64,000 nucleotides of DNA from Methanobrevibacter millerae (GTDB lineage: Archaea; Methanobacteriota; Methanobacteria; Methanobacteriales; Methanobacteriaceae): positions 40,299-104,298 of the forward strand of contig NZ_FMXB01000011.1 of NCBI RefSeq assembly GCF_900103415.1, written 5' to 3'. Positions 8,670 through 17,961 of this stretch are shown here, piece by piece (position 1 is the stretch's first letter; each line of letters opens with the position of its first letter). Both the position numbers and the translations under genes were made by a program. The notes beneath the pieces were generated by a model that saw only the letters and a list, made by a program, of their open reading frames with translations, did not search any database and was not told where the DNA came from.

Positions 8670-9392
8670 ATGCGTATCAGATATCATCAACCTATTCCTA
8701 ATTTTTTTAAAATCGAAAACCCGATTAACCCGCTCAATTCGATTTCAGATGATGTTTTAAATGAGTTGAATCAGTTAATTAACGAAAAAGACTTCTTTAA
8801 TGCAAGCTTTTCAAGATTGTCGGAGGAATTCAAAAACGAATGGGGCATTGATTGGGATAATATCATTATTTTGAAATATAAAATGTCTGATGACATATTA
8901 ACGATGGAGCCTTCCCGTGAAAAATGCGTACTTGAAGATAAGGAATTTCAGGAATTCGGCAAAAAGGCCTTTGAGATTGCCGATTACCTGAGGCAAAAGG
9001 GTTTCAGGGCGGATCTGATTCATCCGTTGGATGATGCGGTCAGCTTGAGAGCCATTGCAATGCAGTCAAATGACTGTATCATTACAAGAAGCAATATGTG
9101 CATGTTTAAGGAAGCGCTGAACGTCGGATTTTTCATGATTGAAACGTCAATTGAAAATCTGCCATTCAAAAGCGAAAACGACATGCAGTGGGTGGAGGAT
9201 TTCTGTTCGGCGTGTGGGGTCTGCGTTGACAGGTGTCCCGAAAACGCATTTGACGAGGAAGGAAAATTTCAAAGAAAGCTATGCACGGCCCATAAAGAAG
9301 GATGCAGCAAGTGCGTTCTATTATGTCCTTTTTACAAAAGGGGCTACGATAAGGTTAAAAAAAGATATGAAAGAAAACAAGGAGTGTTATGA
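8670..9392 (+). CDS. 4Fe-4S binding protein related to the epoxyqueuosine reductase/dehalogenase type
   Basis: A 240-residue cytoplasmic protein. The first two thirds has no recognisable domain. Near residues 180-225 are two ferredoxin-like half motifs, CSACGVCVDRCPE and CTAHKEGCSKCVLLCPF, the layout seen at the C-terminal end of QueG and reductive-dehalogenase-like proteins. ATG 8670 is preferred because GAAGGT precedes it by 7 bases; ATG 8655 lacks a binding site. It abuts the DGC-type gene, so both are probably translated together. Likely an electron-transfer or reductase protein; substrate unknown. Confidence 0.65.
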   Translation: MRIRYHQPIPNFFKIENPINPLNSISDDVLNELNQLINEKDFFNASFSRLSEEFKNEWGIDWDNIIILKYKMSDDILTMEPSREKCVLEDKEFQEFGKKAFEIADYLRQKGFRADLIHPLDDAVSLRAIAMQSNDCIITRSNMCMFKEALNVGFFMIETSIENLPFKSENDMQWVEDFCSACGVCVDRCPENAFDEEGKFQRKLCTAHKEGCSKCVLLCPFYKRGYDKVKKRYERKQGVL

Positions 9393-9770
9393 ATGGATGA
9401 AAAAATTGCATTGGTGTCATGCAGTGGATTAAGTCCGCTGGGATTGGTTGTAAGGGCAGCTACAGTTGAACTAGCCTTGGATAATGAAAACATTGTTGCG
9501 GCATGCATTACTGAATATTCCGCACAGCCCAACAACTGTTCACCGATATTGGATGATGCAAAGATAGTGTCAATCACGGGATGCAGCGATGATTGCGTTT
9601 CAGTGATTCTCAAAGAGAAGGATATTGAGGTTATAAAAAATATTGATGCTGAAACGTTGGTTAAGGCATATGACTTGAATCCTAACGATTCAATAAGGCT
9701 TGATGACGACGGAGAAGAAGCCGTTAAAGTATTGAAAAGGTTCATATTGAGCGAATTGGAATCCCTTTAG
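9393..9770 (+). CDS. DGC-domain-like putative metal-binding protein
   Basis: A 125-residue protein with cysteines in the order CSGLSPLG (near 10), AACITEYSAQPNNCSP (near 38-50) and ITGCSDDCVSVIL (near 60-70). This matches the pattern of 'putative zinc-binding' DGC proteins (CSG...; xGCxxxC). The start codon follows directly on the stop of the 4Fe-4S gene with GGAG about 8 bases upstream. Its 3' end overlaps the convergent ATPase gene by 4 bases. Function unknown; context suggests a role with the aminotransferase and the Fe-S protein. Confidence 0.6.
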   Translation: MDEKIALVSCSGLSPLGLVVRAATVELALDNENIVAACITEYSAQPNNCSPILDDAKIVSITGCSDDCVSVILKEKDIEVIKNIDAETLVKAYDLNPNDSIRLDDDGEEAVKVLKRFILSELESL

Positions 9771-11029
9771 ATTTCATCGCCCAATAGGAAATCAATAATA
9801 TTCAAGTGTTTAACTCCTTTGTATGATAAATCGTGGGGGTCTGTTGTAATGATATAAGCATCATATCTGTCCGGAATCTTAAAGAAGGGTTTGATTTCTC
9901 TTTTCATTGTTTTTTCTTGAGCTATTGTGTATGATACTTGTATATAGATATATTTGCCAGATTTTTCACATACGAAATCCATTTCTATTTCTTTATTGTT
10001 GTCATCATTTCTCTCTTCACCTAGTCTCCCAACAGTTACTTCGTATCCTCTTCTTAAAAGCTCAATATATACTATATTTTCAATTATTCTAGGGAGCCAT
10101 AAACTATTTTTTTCAACAATTGTATGATGAAAACCATGATCCATTAAGTAATATTTTTCTTTTATTTTCATCATCTTTTTACCTTTTAAATCATATCTCC
10201 TACATTTTGAAATAAAAAAGGTTTGTTGTAAATAGTCATTATATTTTAATAAGGTATTTAGTGTTGTGTATATGTCATTACTTTTTAGATAATTCTTAAT
10301 TTTTTCAGAGGAATATGTCTGACCAATTGAATTAACCATAAATTTAATATACCTTTTTAATAAATCTATATTTTTTATATTAAAACGAGCTATTATGTCA
10401 TTAAGTAATATTGAATCATAAATATCAGTTAATGCAGTTTTTTTACTTTCATCATTTTTTAAAGACAATATGCTTGGCATTCCTCCATAATTAATATAAT
10501 ATTCATTAAATAAAGAGGTTATATTTTCTTTGGTTAATTCTATATTTTCTATTTCTTCTTTATATTGTAATAATTCTTTGAAAGAAAATGGATAAACTCT
10601 AATATTCACATATCTTCCTGCAAGGTGTGTAGCCAATTCTCCAGATAATAATTTAGAGTTTGAACCAGATATGTATATATCACAATCTAAGGTGACTCTA
10701 TATCCATTTATACTTTTTTCCCATTCTTTTACTTCTTGTATTTCATCAAAAAATAAATATATCTTTCCTTCAATATTTTTTGTTTTTTCGTATATAATTT
10801 TATCTAAGTCATTATTATTGTCAATCGAATTATATTTTGGTGATTCAAAGGAAATAAATATTATATTCTCTTTATTTATTCCTTTTTTCTCAAGTTCATC
10901 TGCCCAACTGTGGAGTAAACTTGTTTTTCCAGATCTTCTTATCCCTGTGAATACTTTTACAAAATCAGAGTCTTTATAATCTTCTAATTTTTCTAAATAA
11001 TTATTTCGTTTAATTGTATTTTGAAGCAT
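9767..11029 (-). CDS. AAA_14/DUF4143 family ATPase
   Basis: A 420-residue protein of a mobile-looking, patchily distributed ATPase family in prokaryotes. The AAA_14 part has Walker A GIRRSGKTS (about 28-36), Walker B IYLFFDEIQEV and sensor SGSNSKLL. It is followed by a helical linker and a C-terminal DUF4143 part ending in a nuclease-like core EIEMDFVCEKSGKYIYIQVSY (E-x-D-x-n-Q-V, like PD-(D/E)XK enzymes). Its AT content is far above neighbouring genes, as in transferred genes. Tandem repeats fill its upstream region. Cellular role is not known. Confidence 0.78.
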   Translation of the reverse strand: MLQNTIKRNNYLEKLEDYKDSDFVKVFTGIRRSGKTSLLHSWADELEKKGINKENIIFISFESPKYNSIDNNNDLDKIIYEKTKNIEGKIYLFFDEIQEVKEWEKSINGYRVTLDCDIYISGSNSKLLSGELATHLAGRYVNIRVYPFSFKELLQYKEEIENIELTKENITSLFNEYYINYGGMPSILSLKNDESKKTALTDIYDSILLNDIIARFNIKNIDLLKRYIKFMVNSIGQTYSSEKIKNYLKSNDIYTTLNTLLKYNDYLQQTFFISKCRRYDLKGKKMMKIKEKYYLMDHGFHHTIVEKNSLWLPRIIENIVYIELLRRGYEVTVGRLGEERNDDNNKEIEMDFVCEKSGKYIYIQVSYTIAQEKTMKREIKPFFKIPDRYDAYIITTDPHDLSYKGVKHLNIIDFLLGDEI

Positions 11030-11059
11030 GTTTTCATTCCCATTTTTTTATAAATTTAT

Positions 11060-11327
11060 TTTTATAAGCATATAAATTTTGATTTTTTTCTAGTTATTAT
11101 TCTTATATAAATATAGATTTTTAAATTATATAAATTTTTATTTTTATAAACATATGAATTTTGATTTCTTTAAATTTTTTATTTATACTAAAATATTAAT
11201 TTAATATATTTCAAATTTTTTATTCCTATAGGAATATAAATTTCATGATTTTCAAATTCTTTATTCCTATAGAAATATTAATTTCATATTTTTCTAAATT
11301 GATATTCCTACACGAATATAAATTTCA
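11060..11327. repeat. Seven degenerate tandem repeats of 40-41 bp
   Basis: Units start near 11060, 11101, 11142, 11183, 11223, 11263 and 11304. Each has a core like TTCCTATAGGAATATAAATTT, with TTCCTATAGGAA a perfect palindrome in the fifth copy; copies near the ABCE1 end are the best conserved. The AT-rich spacer after the core varies. The array fills most of the gap (11030-11367) between the ATPase start and the ABCE1 stop, so it is the ATPase gene's promoter region. It is not a CRISPR: there are no unique 30-40 bp spacers. Confidence 0.75.
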
Positions 11328-11367
11328 TAAAATAATGGATGAGGTTAATGATTAGAATGGTTAAATT

Positions 11368-13146
11368 CTAATCTGATAAGTAATAATATTCGCCTTTTTC
11401 TTTCTGTTCACGGTCAAGGTAACTGTCAAGCTTATTAACTCTTGGACGCTTGGTTTCCTTATCACGTCTGAAAGTAATGTTGAGATTGCCTAAAAATTCG
11501 TTCATTGAGGTTCTCAAATCTGTTGGCTTTGACGCATGACCTTCAAGACCTGGAATTCCGTTAAATACCATTGCCCTGTCTGAAATGTAATCAATGAACA
11601 CGATATCGTGGTCTACAATAAGTGATGCAGCATTTCTGCTTTCAACCATCTTGCGGATAACACGGGCAGCAACCAGTCTTTGCTCAACATCCAAAAATGC
11701 CGTCGGTTCGTCAAAGAGATAGATTTCAGCATCCTTTGATAATGTTGCGGCTATTGCCAGTCTCTGAAGTTCCCCACCACTTAATTTTGAAACCTTTTTC
11801 TCAAGCATGTCTTCAAGCGCAAAAGGTGTCATTATTTCACTTTCAAAGATTTTGCTTCCGTAGGTAGGTGCATTCATGTATAAAAAGTCACTTACGCTTC
11901 CTTCAAAGTCGCTGACCAGATATTGCGGTTTGTATGCAATAGTGACTTCCTCATCGACTTCACCGCTTGTAGGCTTTTCAACGCCTGCCAGCATCTTTGC
12001 GAAAGTGGTTTTTCCGATACCGTTTGATCCGAATGCGGTTACTATTTCATCGTAGAATATGTCTCCGGCATCTGCGCTCAGCTTAAATCCGTCATAATCT
12101 TTTGAAATGTCTGAATAGCTTGCAAGAGGGTCTCCTTCATCTTCAGGGGTCGGAGGCCTTATGGTAAATTCGATAGGATTTTTACGTATCCTTACGTTTT
12201 CTTCTGTTAAAAATCCATTAATATACGCATTAATACCAATTCTTACTCCTTTTCTTCCGGACACGACACCGTATCCTCCAGGTTCACCATATAAGATATG
12301 AACATTATCGGATAATGCATCCAATGTAGCAAGGTCGTGCTCGATTACCAGAACGCTTTTTCCTTCTTCTGCAAGTGACCTGATGACCTTTACGGCGTTA
12401 AGCCTTTGTGAAACGTCGAGCCATGATGTCGGTTCGTCAAAGTAATAGAAATCGCCTTGCCTTAAGACTGTGGCAGCTATTGCAACCCTTTGAAGTTCTC
12501 CACCACTCAGGTTTTCCATTTTCCTGTCCAGAACGTTTTCAAGCATCAGTTCCTTACAAACGTAGTCGAGCTTGTCCCTTTCATTAACGTTTTCAAGAAG
12601 GTCTTTCACTTTTCCCTTAACGACTTTCGGAAGCTGGTCGACCATCTGTGGCTTCAGGATGGCCTTGATTTCTCCGCTTGCCAGTTTTGAGAAATATGTC
12701 TGAAGGGATGAACCCTTGTAATGCTCGATTACCCTGTCCCAGTTTTCGGGAGGGTTTTCATAGTCTCCGAAGTTTGGAATCAGCGTTCCTGACAGTATAT
12801 TCATTATTGTGGATTTACCGATACCGTTAGGTCCCAAAAGACCGAGTACAGTTCCCTCTTCAAGATTCGGAAGACCGAAAAGTTCGAACTGGTTCTGTCC
12901 GAATCTGTGGATTGGTTCTCCAACGGCTTCAGGTAAGTTAATAATGCTTATTGCATCAAACGGGCATCTGTTTGTACAGATACCGCAACCTTCGCATAGC
13001 TGTTCTGAAATTAAAGGTTTTTTGGTATCTTCGTCAATAACAATGGTGTCTTCATCCATTCTGACGCCCGGACAGTAGCTGATACAAAGATAATCACATT
13101 TTTTCGGTTGACATCTGTCCTTGTCAAGTATTGAAATACGACTCAT
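11368..13146 (-). CDS. Ribosome recycling ATPase ABCE1 (Rli1)
   Basis: A 592-residue soluble twin-ABC protein that splits post-termination ribosomes with aRF1/Pelota. The N-terminal Fe-S domain has [16 protein letters not shown] and [13 protein letters not shown]. Two nucleotide-binding domains follow: Walker [10 protein letters not shown] and GSNGIGKTT, signatures [13 protein letters not shown] and [13 protein letters not shown], Walker [12 protein letters not shown] and [11 protein letters not shown]. Length is normal. It has its own promoter region, divergent from pth2. Confidence 0.96.
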   Translation of the reverse strand: MSRISILDKDRCQPKKCDYLCISYCPGVRMDEDTIVIDEDTKKPLISEQLCEGCGICTNRCPFDAISIINLPEAVGEPIHRFGQNQFELFGLPNLEEGTVLGLLGPNGIGKSTIMNILSGTLIPNFGDYENPPENWDRVIEHYKGSSLQTYFSKLASGEIKAILKPQMVDQLPKVVKGKVKDLLENVNERDKLDYVCKELMLENVLDRKMENLSGGELQRVAIAATVLRQGDFYYFDEPTSWLDVSQRLNAVKVIRSLAEEGKSVLVIEHDLATLDALSDNVHILYGEPGGYGVVSGRKGVRIGINAYINGFLTEENVRIRKNPIEFTIRPPTPEDEGDPLASYSDISKDYDGFKLSADAGDIFYDEIVTAFGSNGIGKTTFAKMLAGVEKPTSGEVDEEVTIAYKPQYLVSDFEGSVSDFLYMNAPTYGSKIFESEIMTPFALEDMLEKKVSKLSGGELQRLAIAATLSKDAEIYLFDEPTAFLDVEQRLVAARVIRKMVESRNAASLIVDHDIVFIDYISDRAMVFNGIPGLEGHASKPTDLRTSMNEFLGNLNITFRRDKETKRPRVNKLDSYLDREQKEKGEYYYLSD

Positions 13147-13303
13147 TATAATCTCCTTAATTAAAAAATAATCTTTAATATTAAAATTATGTATTTACTG
13201 ATTTTTAAAGTTTAAGAAATTTGGGGCAATTTTGACAATTAATATTATATACTAATCAAAACCAAATAATAATTGTTAATCAATCATCATAGAAGTGGTT
13301 TTT

Positions 13304-13645
13304 ATGAAACAGGTAATGGTAGTAAGAACAGATTTGAAAATGCGTAAAGGTAAGATTGCCGCCCAATGCTGCCACGGTTCCATTGGGGCATACAAGAAGT
13401 CAGACAAGGAAAAAATCAGAAAATGGGAAAAGGAGTCTGCATATGCCAAGGTTGTATGCAAGGTACAGACCGTAGAGGAATTATTAGCCTTAAAGAAGCT
13501 GGCCGATGAAAAGGGCCTGGCCAATTATCTGGTAGTTGACGCCGGAAGGACACAGATACCTACATCAAGCGTCACGGTTTTGGCAATCGGTCCTGATGAA
13601 GATGAAATTATCGATGAAGTGACAGGGGATTTAAAACTTTTATAG
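13304..13645 (+). CDS. pth2: Peptidyl-tRNA hydrolase, archaeal/eukaryotic type (Pth2)
   Basis: A 113-residue enzyme that frees tRNA from prematurely released peptidyl-tRNA. It starts with the family's MKQVMVVRTDLKMRKGKIAAQCCHGSIGAY and contains DAGRTQIPTSSVTVLAIGP, holding the conserved catalytic-site residues. ATG 13304 fits the family start; a GTG three codons earlier is less likely. It leads a run of co-directional genes (pth2, mfnE, a zinc ribbon, EF-1beta). Confidence 0.95.
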   Translation: MKQVMVVRTDLKMRKGKIAAQCCHGSIGAYKKSDKEKIRKWEKESAYAKVVCKVQTVEELLALKKLADEKGLANYLVVDAGRTQIPTSSVTVLAIGPDEDEIIDEVTGDLKLL

Positions 13646-13684
13646 CATAACTATCAATTTAATTGAGTCTACTTTTAATTAAAC

Positions 13685-14359
13685 GTGGGTGTGATTGAAA
13701 TCATAAAACAGGTTGTAAAAATTGGGGGAAGTCTCTTCCCGGATCATGCAATAAATCTGGCTAAAAAACTGGAAAACACCAATTCATTAATCGTTTTGGG
13801 CGGGGGAGAGTTTGCAAACCTGATTCGAAAATATGACTTGAAGCAGAACTTCTCTTCCGAGGTAACCCATTACACGGCCATCGATTGCATGGACATCATA
13901 TCAAAGCTTGTAAACGACAAGGTTGAATCCTCCGAACTGGTTTATTCGCTTGAAGATGCGATTGATGTATCTGATAAGGGTTTGACTCCGATTTTTGCGG
14001 TTTCCGAATTTTTAAGGGATGAAGATCCATTCGAATGTTCATGGGACGTCACTTCTGATTCCATTGCGGCCTACATTTCACACTCTTTAAATGCAAAACT
14101 TTTAATAGTAACAAATGTAAATGGTATATATACCCGAGAACCAAGTGAGGAAGGTTCTGAGTTCATTAGTGAAATTGATGCAAAAAAACTACTGACTTTT
14201 GAAGAATCGTCAATTGACTTAATGCTGCCTTCTCTATTAATAGAATTCGGGACTAATTGTTATGTTGTAAATGGAATGTATCCTGAAAGGGTTTTATCTC
14301 TTATAGATGATAATATAAATGATTACAATTTCGATTACACACTAATAACAGGTGATTAA
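13685..14359 (+). CDS. mfnE: Amino acid kinase family protein, probable MfnE (methanofuran biosynthesis)
   Basis: MfnE phosphorylates 5-(aminomethyl)-3-furanmethanol phosphate to the diphosphate before coupling with tyramine in methanofuran synthesis. The 224-residue protein shows amino acid kinase features: VVKIGGSLF (about 10-18), [12 protein letters not shown] type glycine loop (IVLGGGEFA), and [14 protein letters not shown]. Its short length and DVTSDS motif fit MfnE rather than glutamate or aspartate kinases. The GTG start at 13685 lacks a clear binding site; GTG 13691 is an alternative. Located 39 bases after pth2. Confidence 0.78.
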   Translation: MGVIEIIKQVVKIGGSLFPDHAINLAKKLENTNSLIVLGGGEFANLIRKYDLKQNFSSEVTHYTAIDCMDIISKLVNDKVESSELVYSLEDAIDVSDKGLTPIFAVSEFLRDEDPFECSWDVTSDSIAAYISHSLNAKLLIVTNVNGIYTREPSEEGSEFISEIDAKKLLTFEESSIDLMLPSLLIEFGTNCYVVNGMYPERVLSLIDDNINDYNFDYTLITGD

Positions 14360-14361
14360 GA

Positions 14362-14523
14362 ATGAAAACTGTTGAATGTATTTCATGTAAACAAGAAATC
14401 CCGTTAACTGGTCCGTTCGTTGAATTCGAATGCCCAGAATGCGGAGCAATTATTGCAAGATGTGAAAAATGTCGTACCTTCGGTCACGCTTACAAATGCG
14501 AATGCGGATTTGAAGGTCCTTAG
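14362..14523 (+). CDS. Small zinc-ribbon protein (Zn-ribbon RNA-binding type)
   Basis: A 53-residue protein with four CxxC knuckles: CISC, CPEC, CEKC and CECG, spaced as in the archaeal DUF1610/HVO_2753-like double zinc ribbon. GGTGA lies 6 bases before its ATG and inside the end of mfnE. It directly precedes EF-1beta, a conserved pairing that suggests a translation-linked role; this is inference. Confidence 0.85.
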   Translation: MKTVECISCKQEIPLTGPFVEFECPECGAIIARCEKCRTFGHAYKCECGFEGP

Positions 14524-14544
14524 ATATTTAATGGAGGAATTAGA

Positions 14545-14814
14545 ATGGGTGAAGTATTAACTACTATGAAAATCATGCCAGAAAGTCCGGAAGAAGATTT
14601 AGAAGCTATCAAAGCAACCATCGAAAGTTCAATGCCTGAAGGCGCTAAAATTCACGATATTGCTGAAGAACCTATTGCATTCGGTTTAGTAGCTATTATC
14701 TTAAACTTCATCACCGAAGACGGTGAAGGCGGATCTGAATCTGTTGAAGAAATGGTTTCAGCTATTGACGGTGTTGCCAGTATTGAAATTACTGGTGTAG
14801 GAAGATTAATGTAA
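14545..14814 (+). CDS. ef1b: Translation elongation factor 1-beta
   Basis: An 89-residue archaeal guanine nucleotide exchange factor for EF-1alpha. It shows MPESPEEDLEAIKATIESSMPEGAKIHDIAEEPIAFGLVAI and the C-terminal EMVSAIDGVASIEITGVGRLM typical of the family. GGAGG precedes the ATG. A T-rich run after the stop probably terminates the pth2-to-ef1b unit. Confidence 0.95.
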   Translation: MGEVLTTMKIMPESPEEDLEAIKATIESSMPEGAKIHDIAEEPIAFGLVAIILNFITEDGEGGSESVEEMVSAIDGVASIEITGVGRLM

Positions 14815-14860
14815 ATAATTTTTCATTTTTTACTCTTTTTTTTATTTTAAAATTTTAAAA

Positions 14861-14878
14861 TTGTTGCGTTTGACAACA
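14861..14878. promoter_or_regulatory. Putative MarR-type operator next to a TATA box
   Basis: TTGTTGCGTTTGACAACA forms an inverted repeat (TGTTG/CAACA) and directly touches the TATA-like TTTAAATA at 14879-14886. It lies 45 bases before the MarR gene, covering the BRE position, so binding there would block transcription. Autoregulation is inferred. Confidence 0.5.
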
Positions 14879-14923
14879 TTTAAATATGATGGGTCATAAT
14901 AATTATATTCATCGGTGATTGTT

Positions 14924-15385
14924 ATGGTGGATTATGAAGACATTATTAAATTTTCTCCTTTTATCTTGAATCATTTGATTTCACTTAAGGAAACTCACGA
15001 TTACTATTTGAAGCAGTTTTTAAAAAGCGAAACTGAAATAAGCTATTCCCAATATTACATGTTTATGCTGCTCTATTACCAGCCTGACGTTAACCAGTCA
15101 GACATTGCCAAGGCATGTTTCATGAATAGAAGCGGCGTGTCAAGGGCTTTTGCAGATTTTGAAAAGAAAGGATTAATCGAAAGGCAAACCAATCCCAAAA
15201 ATAAGCGCGAAAACATCATCACATTAACCGATAAGGGCCTTAAAATGGCAAAATTTCTGGAAGAAAAGGAAATAGAATGGGACAATATGATCTGCGAGGA
15301 ATTAAATATTTCCCGTGAAAATCTATTGAAAATATTGTCCGAACTATCTTTGAAATCATTATACTTTAACAGGGAGAAATTCTAG
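14924..15385 (+). CDS. MarR family transcriptional regulator
   Basis: A 153-residue winged-helix regulator. The DNA-binding part is PDVNQSDIAKACFMNRSGVSRAFADFEKKGLIERQTNPKNKRENIITLTDKG (about 50-105), with flanking helices forming the dimer. The wing motif NPKNKRENIITLT is the usual MarR wing. Start ATG 14924 has GGTGA 5 bases before it. The candidate operator upstream suggests autoregulation. Its stop overlaps that of the small zinc-ribbon gene on the other strand. Confidence 0.88.
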   Translation: MVDYEDIIKFSPFILNHLISLKETHDYYLKQFLKSETEISYSQYYMFMLLYYQPDVNQSDIAKACFMNRSGVSRAFADFEKKGLIERQTNPKNKRENIITLTDKGLKMAKFLEEKEIEWDNMICEELNISRENLLKILSELSLKSLYFNREKF

Positions 15386-15522
15386 AAGTCATCATCATCT
15401 TCGTAGTCGTCTTCCTCATACATTGCCATTAATTCACTTTCGTCAATTAAATCGGAGCCGCATTCTTCACAGACCGCATTTGAAGGGTCATTGAGGCATC
15501 CGCAAACGGAACATGTAATCAT
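15382..15522 (-). CDS. Small zinc-ribbon protein with acidic tail
   Basis: A 46-residue protein beginning MITCSVCGCLNDPSNAVCEECGSDLI, a single C-x2-C ... C-x2-C zinc ribbon, followed by a strongly acidic tail (EEDDYEDDDDF). GGAGG lies 7 bases before its ATG, supporting translation. It is divergent from the TctA-like gene with a shared promoter interval of about 77 bases. Role unknown. Confidence 0.7.
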   Translation of the reverse strand: MITCSVCGCLNDPSNAVCEECGSDLIDESELMAMYEEDDYEDDDDF

Positions 15523-15599
15523 TTAAAAACCTCCATCATTTGGTATATACTTTGTGCATACCTATATATTAAAGGTTTTTCTCATGACAATTCTTAGAA

Positions 15600-16898
15600 G
15601 TGAGCTCAACAACTTTTAAAAATCATCCCATCCAAGCAATAGCTATGATAGGATTAGTAATTGCATGTTTTATAGGAATAATGATAGGTACGATGACGGG
15701 CATGGTGCCGGGCATTCACGTCAATACTGCCGGAGCAATACTGTTTGCTTCATCAACGTTTCTTTTAGGTTTTTTAAGCCCGGAATTCCTTTGCGTGGTA
15801 ATGGTTGCAATGTCAATAGCCCATGCATTAATCGAATTCGTTCCGTCGATGCTTCTGGGAGTTCCGCAGGAAGGAACGGCCACGTCGGTTTTGCCGGGCC
15901 ACAGGATGGTTCTGCAGGGCCGTGCCAAGGAAGTGATAAGGATAGTCTGCGTCGGAGGATTCGGAGCCATTCTGGTTACTATATTAATGCTTCCGATTTT
16001 CAATTTCGCCCTTCCAATACTCCATGACATATCAAAGCCCTACACATGGATGATACTGCTTTTCGCTTCAATTTACTTGACATACAGCCTGACGAGCACT
16101 ACAAGGGACTTTCTATGGTCGCTTCTTTTATTTGTGGTTTCGGGAATCCTCGGATGGACGATTTTTCAAACGCCGATATCTTCGGGGGTCACGTTAATGT
16201 GCACCTTCTCGGGACTATTCGGAATAAGCACAATCCTTTTCAGCCTGAATGAAAGCTCGATACTGCCCCATCAGAATTCATTTTATGATCTGGACGTTGA
16301 CTTCAACAAGTTCAAAAGCATATTCGCCGGAGGAATTACCGGAGCCATTCTAGGTTTTCTTCCGGGGTTCGGGCCTGCCCAGGGAACCGTCATAGCCCAG
16401 GCTGCCGCCGGTGCAAGCGACACGGACGATGACGATACGGTCAACTTTCTTCTTGCAACATCCGGGCTTAACATTTCGGACTGTCTCTTTTCATTAATGG
16501 CGATATATATCATAGGAAACCCGAGAAGCGGAATTGCGGTTTACATGTCATATCTTGTTTCGCAAATGACATTGAATCACCTTGTAATCTATATTTTCGC
16601 TTCATTGCTGGCGGTTTCGGTATCGCTGGTTCTGGCTTTAAAATTGGGGGATTCCTTTTCCTCATTAATGGCTAAGGTCAACTATAAAAAACTCTCAATC
16701 GGTGTCATACTGCTTCAAATCGTGATATTATACATTTTCGTATTCTATTATCAGGCGCCTGTGGGCTACATGACTCTTGCACTGATAACGTCAACTGCAA
16801 TGGGAATGTTGCCTCATTATCTCGGCGTCGGCAAATCACATCTCATGGGTGTGCTTATAATTCCTGCCATCGTAATCTATATGCAGATGTTTCTTTAG
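15600..16898 (+). CDS. TctA-like integral membrane protein
   Basis: A 432-residue polytopic membrane protein of the archaeal TctA/DUF112 type. It has GTMTGMVPGIHVNTAGAILF near the N-terminus and a repeated GAILGFLPGFGPAQGTVIAQAAAG in the second half, the two glycine-rich inverted-repeat hairpins of tripartite tricarboxylate transporters. No TctB or TctC binding protein lies beside it, and archaeal members usually stand alone. The GTG at 15600 has no clear ribosome binding site, so the start is uncertain; a TATA-like CTATATATT lies about 33 bases before it. Confidence 0.8.
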   Translation: MSSTTFKNHPIQAIAMIGLVIACFIGIMIGTMTGMVPGIHVNTAGAILFASSTFLLGFLSPEFLCVVMVAMSIAHALIEFVPSMLLGVPQEGTATSVLPGHRMVLQGRAKEVIRIVCVGGFGAILVTILMLPIFNFALPILHDISKPYTWMILLFASIYLTYSLTSTTRDFLWSLLLFVVSGILGWTIFQTPISSGVTLMCTFSGLFGISTILFSLNESSILPHQNSFYDLDVDFNKFKSIFAGGITGAILGFLPGFGPAQGTVIAQAAAGASDTDDDDTVNFLLATSGLNISDCLFSLMAIYIIGNPRSGIAVYMSYLVSQMTLNHLVIYIFASLLAVSVSLVLALKLGDSFSSLMAKVNYKKLSIGVILLQIVILYIFVFYYQAPVGYMTLALITSTAMGMLPHYLGVGKSHLMGVLIIPAIVIYMQMFL

Positions 16899-16913
16899 AA
16901 AAAATGGCCATTT

Positions 16914-17852
16914 TTAGATAATCAGCACATTATCGGCTATTTTTTCTGCTTTTTTTATTATTTCTTCGGCATCATCCTTTGGAAATGCATCAATTACACA
17001 GATATCTGCCTTTTCAACTTCCAAATCTTCAAAGGCTTCATTGTATATCTCATAACCTTCAGATATTCCATTGACTTCAAGATTTTCTTTTAAATTCTCA
17101 ATAGCTTCTGGATAAATGTCATTGAAAATTACCTTTTCGAAGCCATATTCTAAGAGGCATATTCCTATTGCGCCACTGCCACACATTGCATCCACTGCCA
17201 CTCCCTTTTTTATTTCATTATTTGAAAGATAATTGTGCAGCTTGACCAGCTTTCCTTCGGTTGTTGAAGCCACTTCTATATGGTGTTTGCTCTGATTCTT
17301 GTTGATGATTATCTTTTCACCGATTAACGTTCTCATGACATTTGTTTGCATATCACAGCCAATGAGAAGCTCGTAATTTTTGATTTCACTTTCACGGTTT
17401 AACTGTCCGACAGTATCTTGCGGATTTCCCTTTAAGACTCCTTTGACTTCGGGAACCTCTTCATAAAGCCTTAAAGCAGTTTTTTGAGTAAAATCTGGAT
17501 GGAGAAGTATGAGTGATTTTTCGTTAATGAACTGGGGATTCAAATCTCCGTAATAGAACTCTGAAAGCGGCACAGGGCTGTTTCTTCGAAGAGTGGCTTT
17601 CTCAGGCACGATTTCCTCTTCAATCATGATTTTTAAAATGTGGCTCATAACTATATCCAACGGCCTCTTTTTGCACGTGCACTTCATATAGTCTCCAGTA
17701 AGCTCATCGAAATCTATCAAATCCCTTAAAGGTGAAAATTTCTTGATTTGAACGTCTTCACATTTATCGCAGGGATTCAACGCATCAATCTTCTCGCCTA
17801 AATTTTCGCCAGTCGTTATACAATTTCCGCCACAATCGCATTTTCCACTCAT
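16914..17852 (-). CDS. SAM-dependent methyltransferase with cysteine-rich N-terminus
   Basis: A 312-residue protein. Residues 1-35 hold clustered cysteines (CDCGGNC, CDKC) and a second set at about 58-61 (CTCKK), suggesting metal or Fe-S binding. The C-terminal third is a class I methyltransferase fold: VAVDAMCGSGAIGICLLEYG (motif I), VIFNDIYPEAIENL (motif II) and ADICVIDAFPKD in place of the NPPY/DPP motif IV of nucleic-acid enzymes. The middle is reminiscent of Trm5/Tyw2-like RNA methyltransferases, but I cannot name a substrate. Single gene, divergent from the secretion ATPase. Confidence 0.65.
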   Translation of the reverse strand: MSGKCDCGGNCITTGENLGEKIDALNPCDKCEDVQIKKFSPLRDLIDFDELTGDYMKCTCKKRPLDIVMSHILKIMIEEEIVPEKATLRRNSPVPLSEFYYGDLNPQFINEKSLILLHPDFTQKTALRLYEEVPEVKGVLKGNPQDTVGQLNRESEIKNYELLIGCDMQTNVMRTLIGEKIIINKNQSKHHIEVASTTEGKLVKLHNYLSNNEIKKGVAVDAMCGSGAIGICLLEYGFEKVIFNDIYPEAIENLKENLEVNGISEGYEIYNEAFEDLEVEKADICVIDAFPKDDAEEIIKKAEKIADNVLII

Positions 17853-17961
17853 ATTATAATATTGATTTCACTTTGTAATTATAACTTGGGTCGTAATAAA
17901 AATTTATAAATGGGTAATACTAATCTATTTTTACAAAAATTTCTCAAAAAAGGTGATATTA

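Noticed and set aside
11060..11327. CRISPR array
   Set aside because: Repeats are back to back and degenerate, with no unique spacers and no cas genes nearby.
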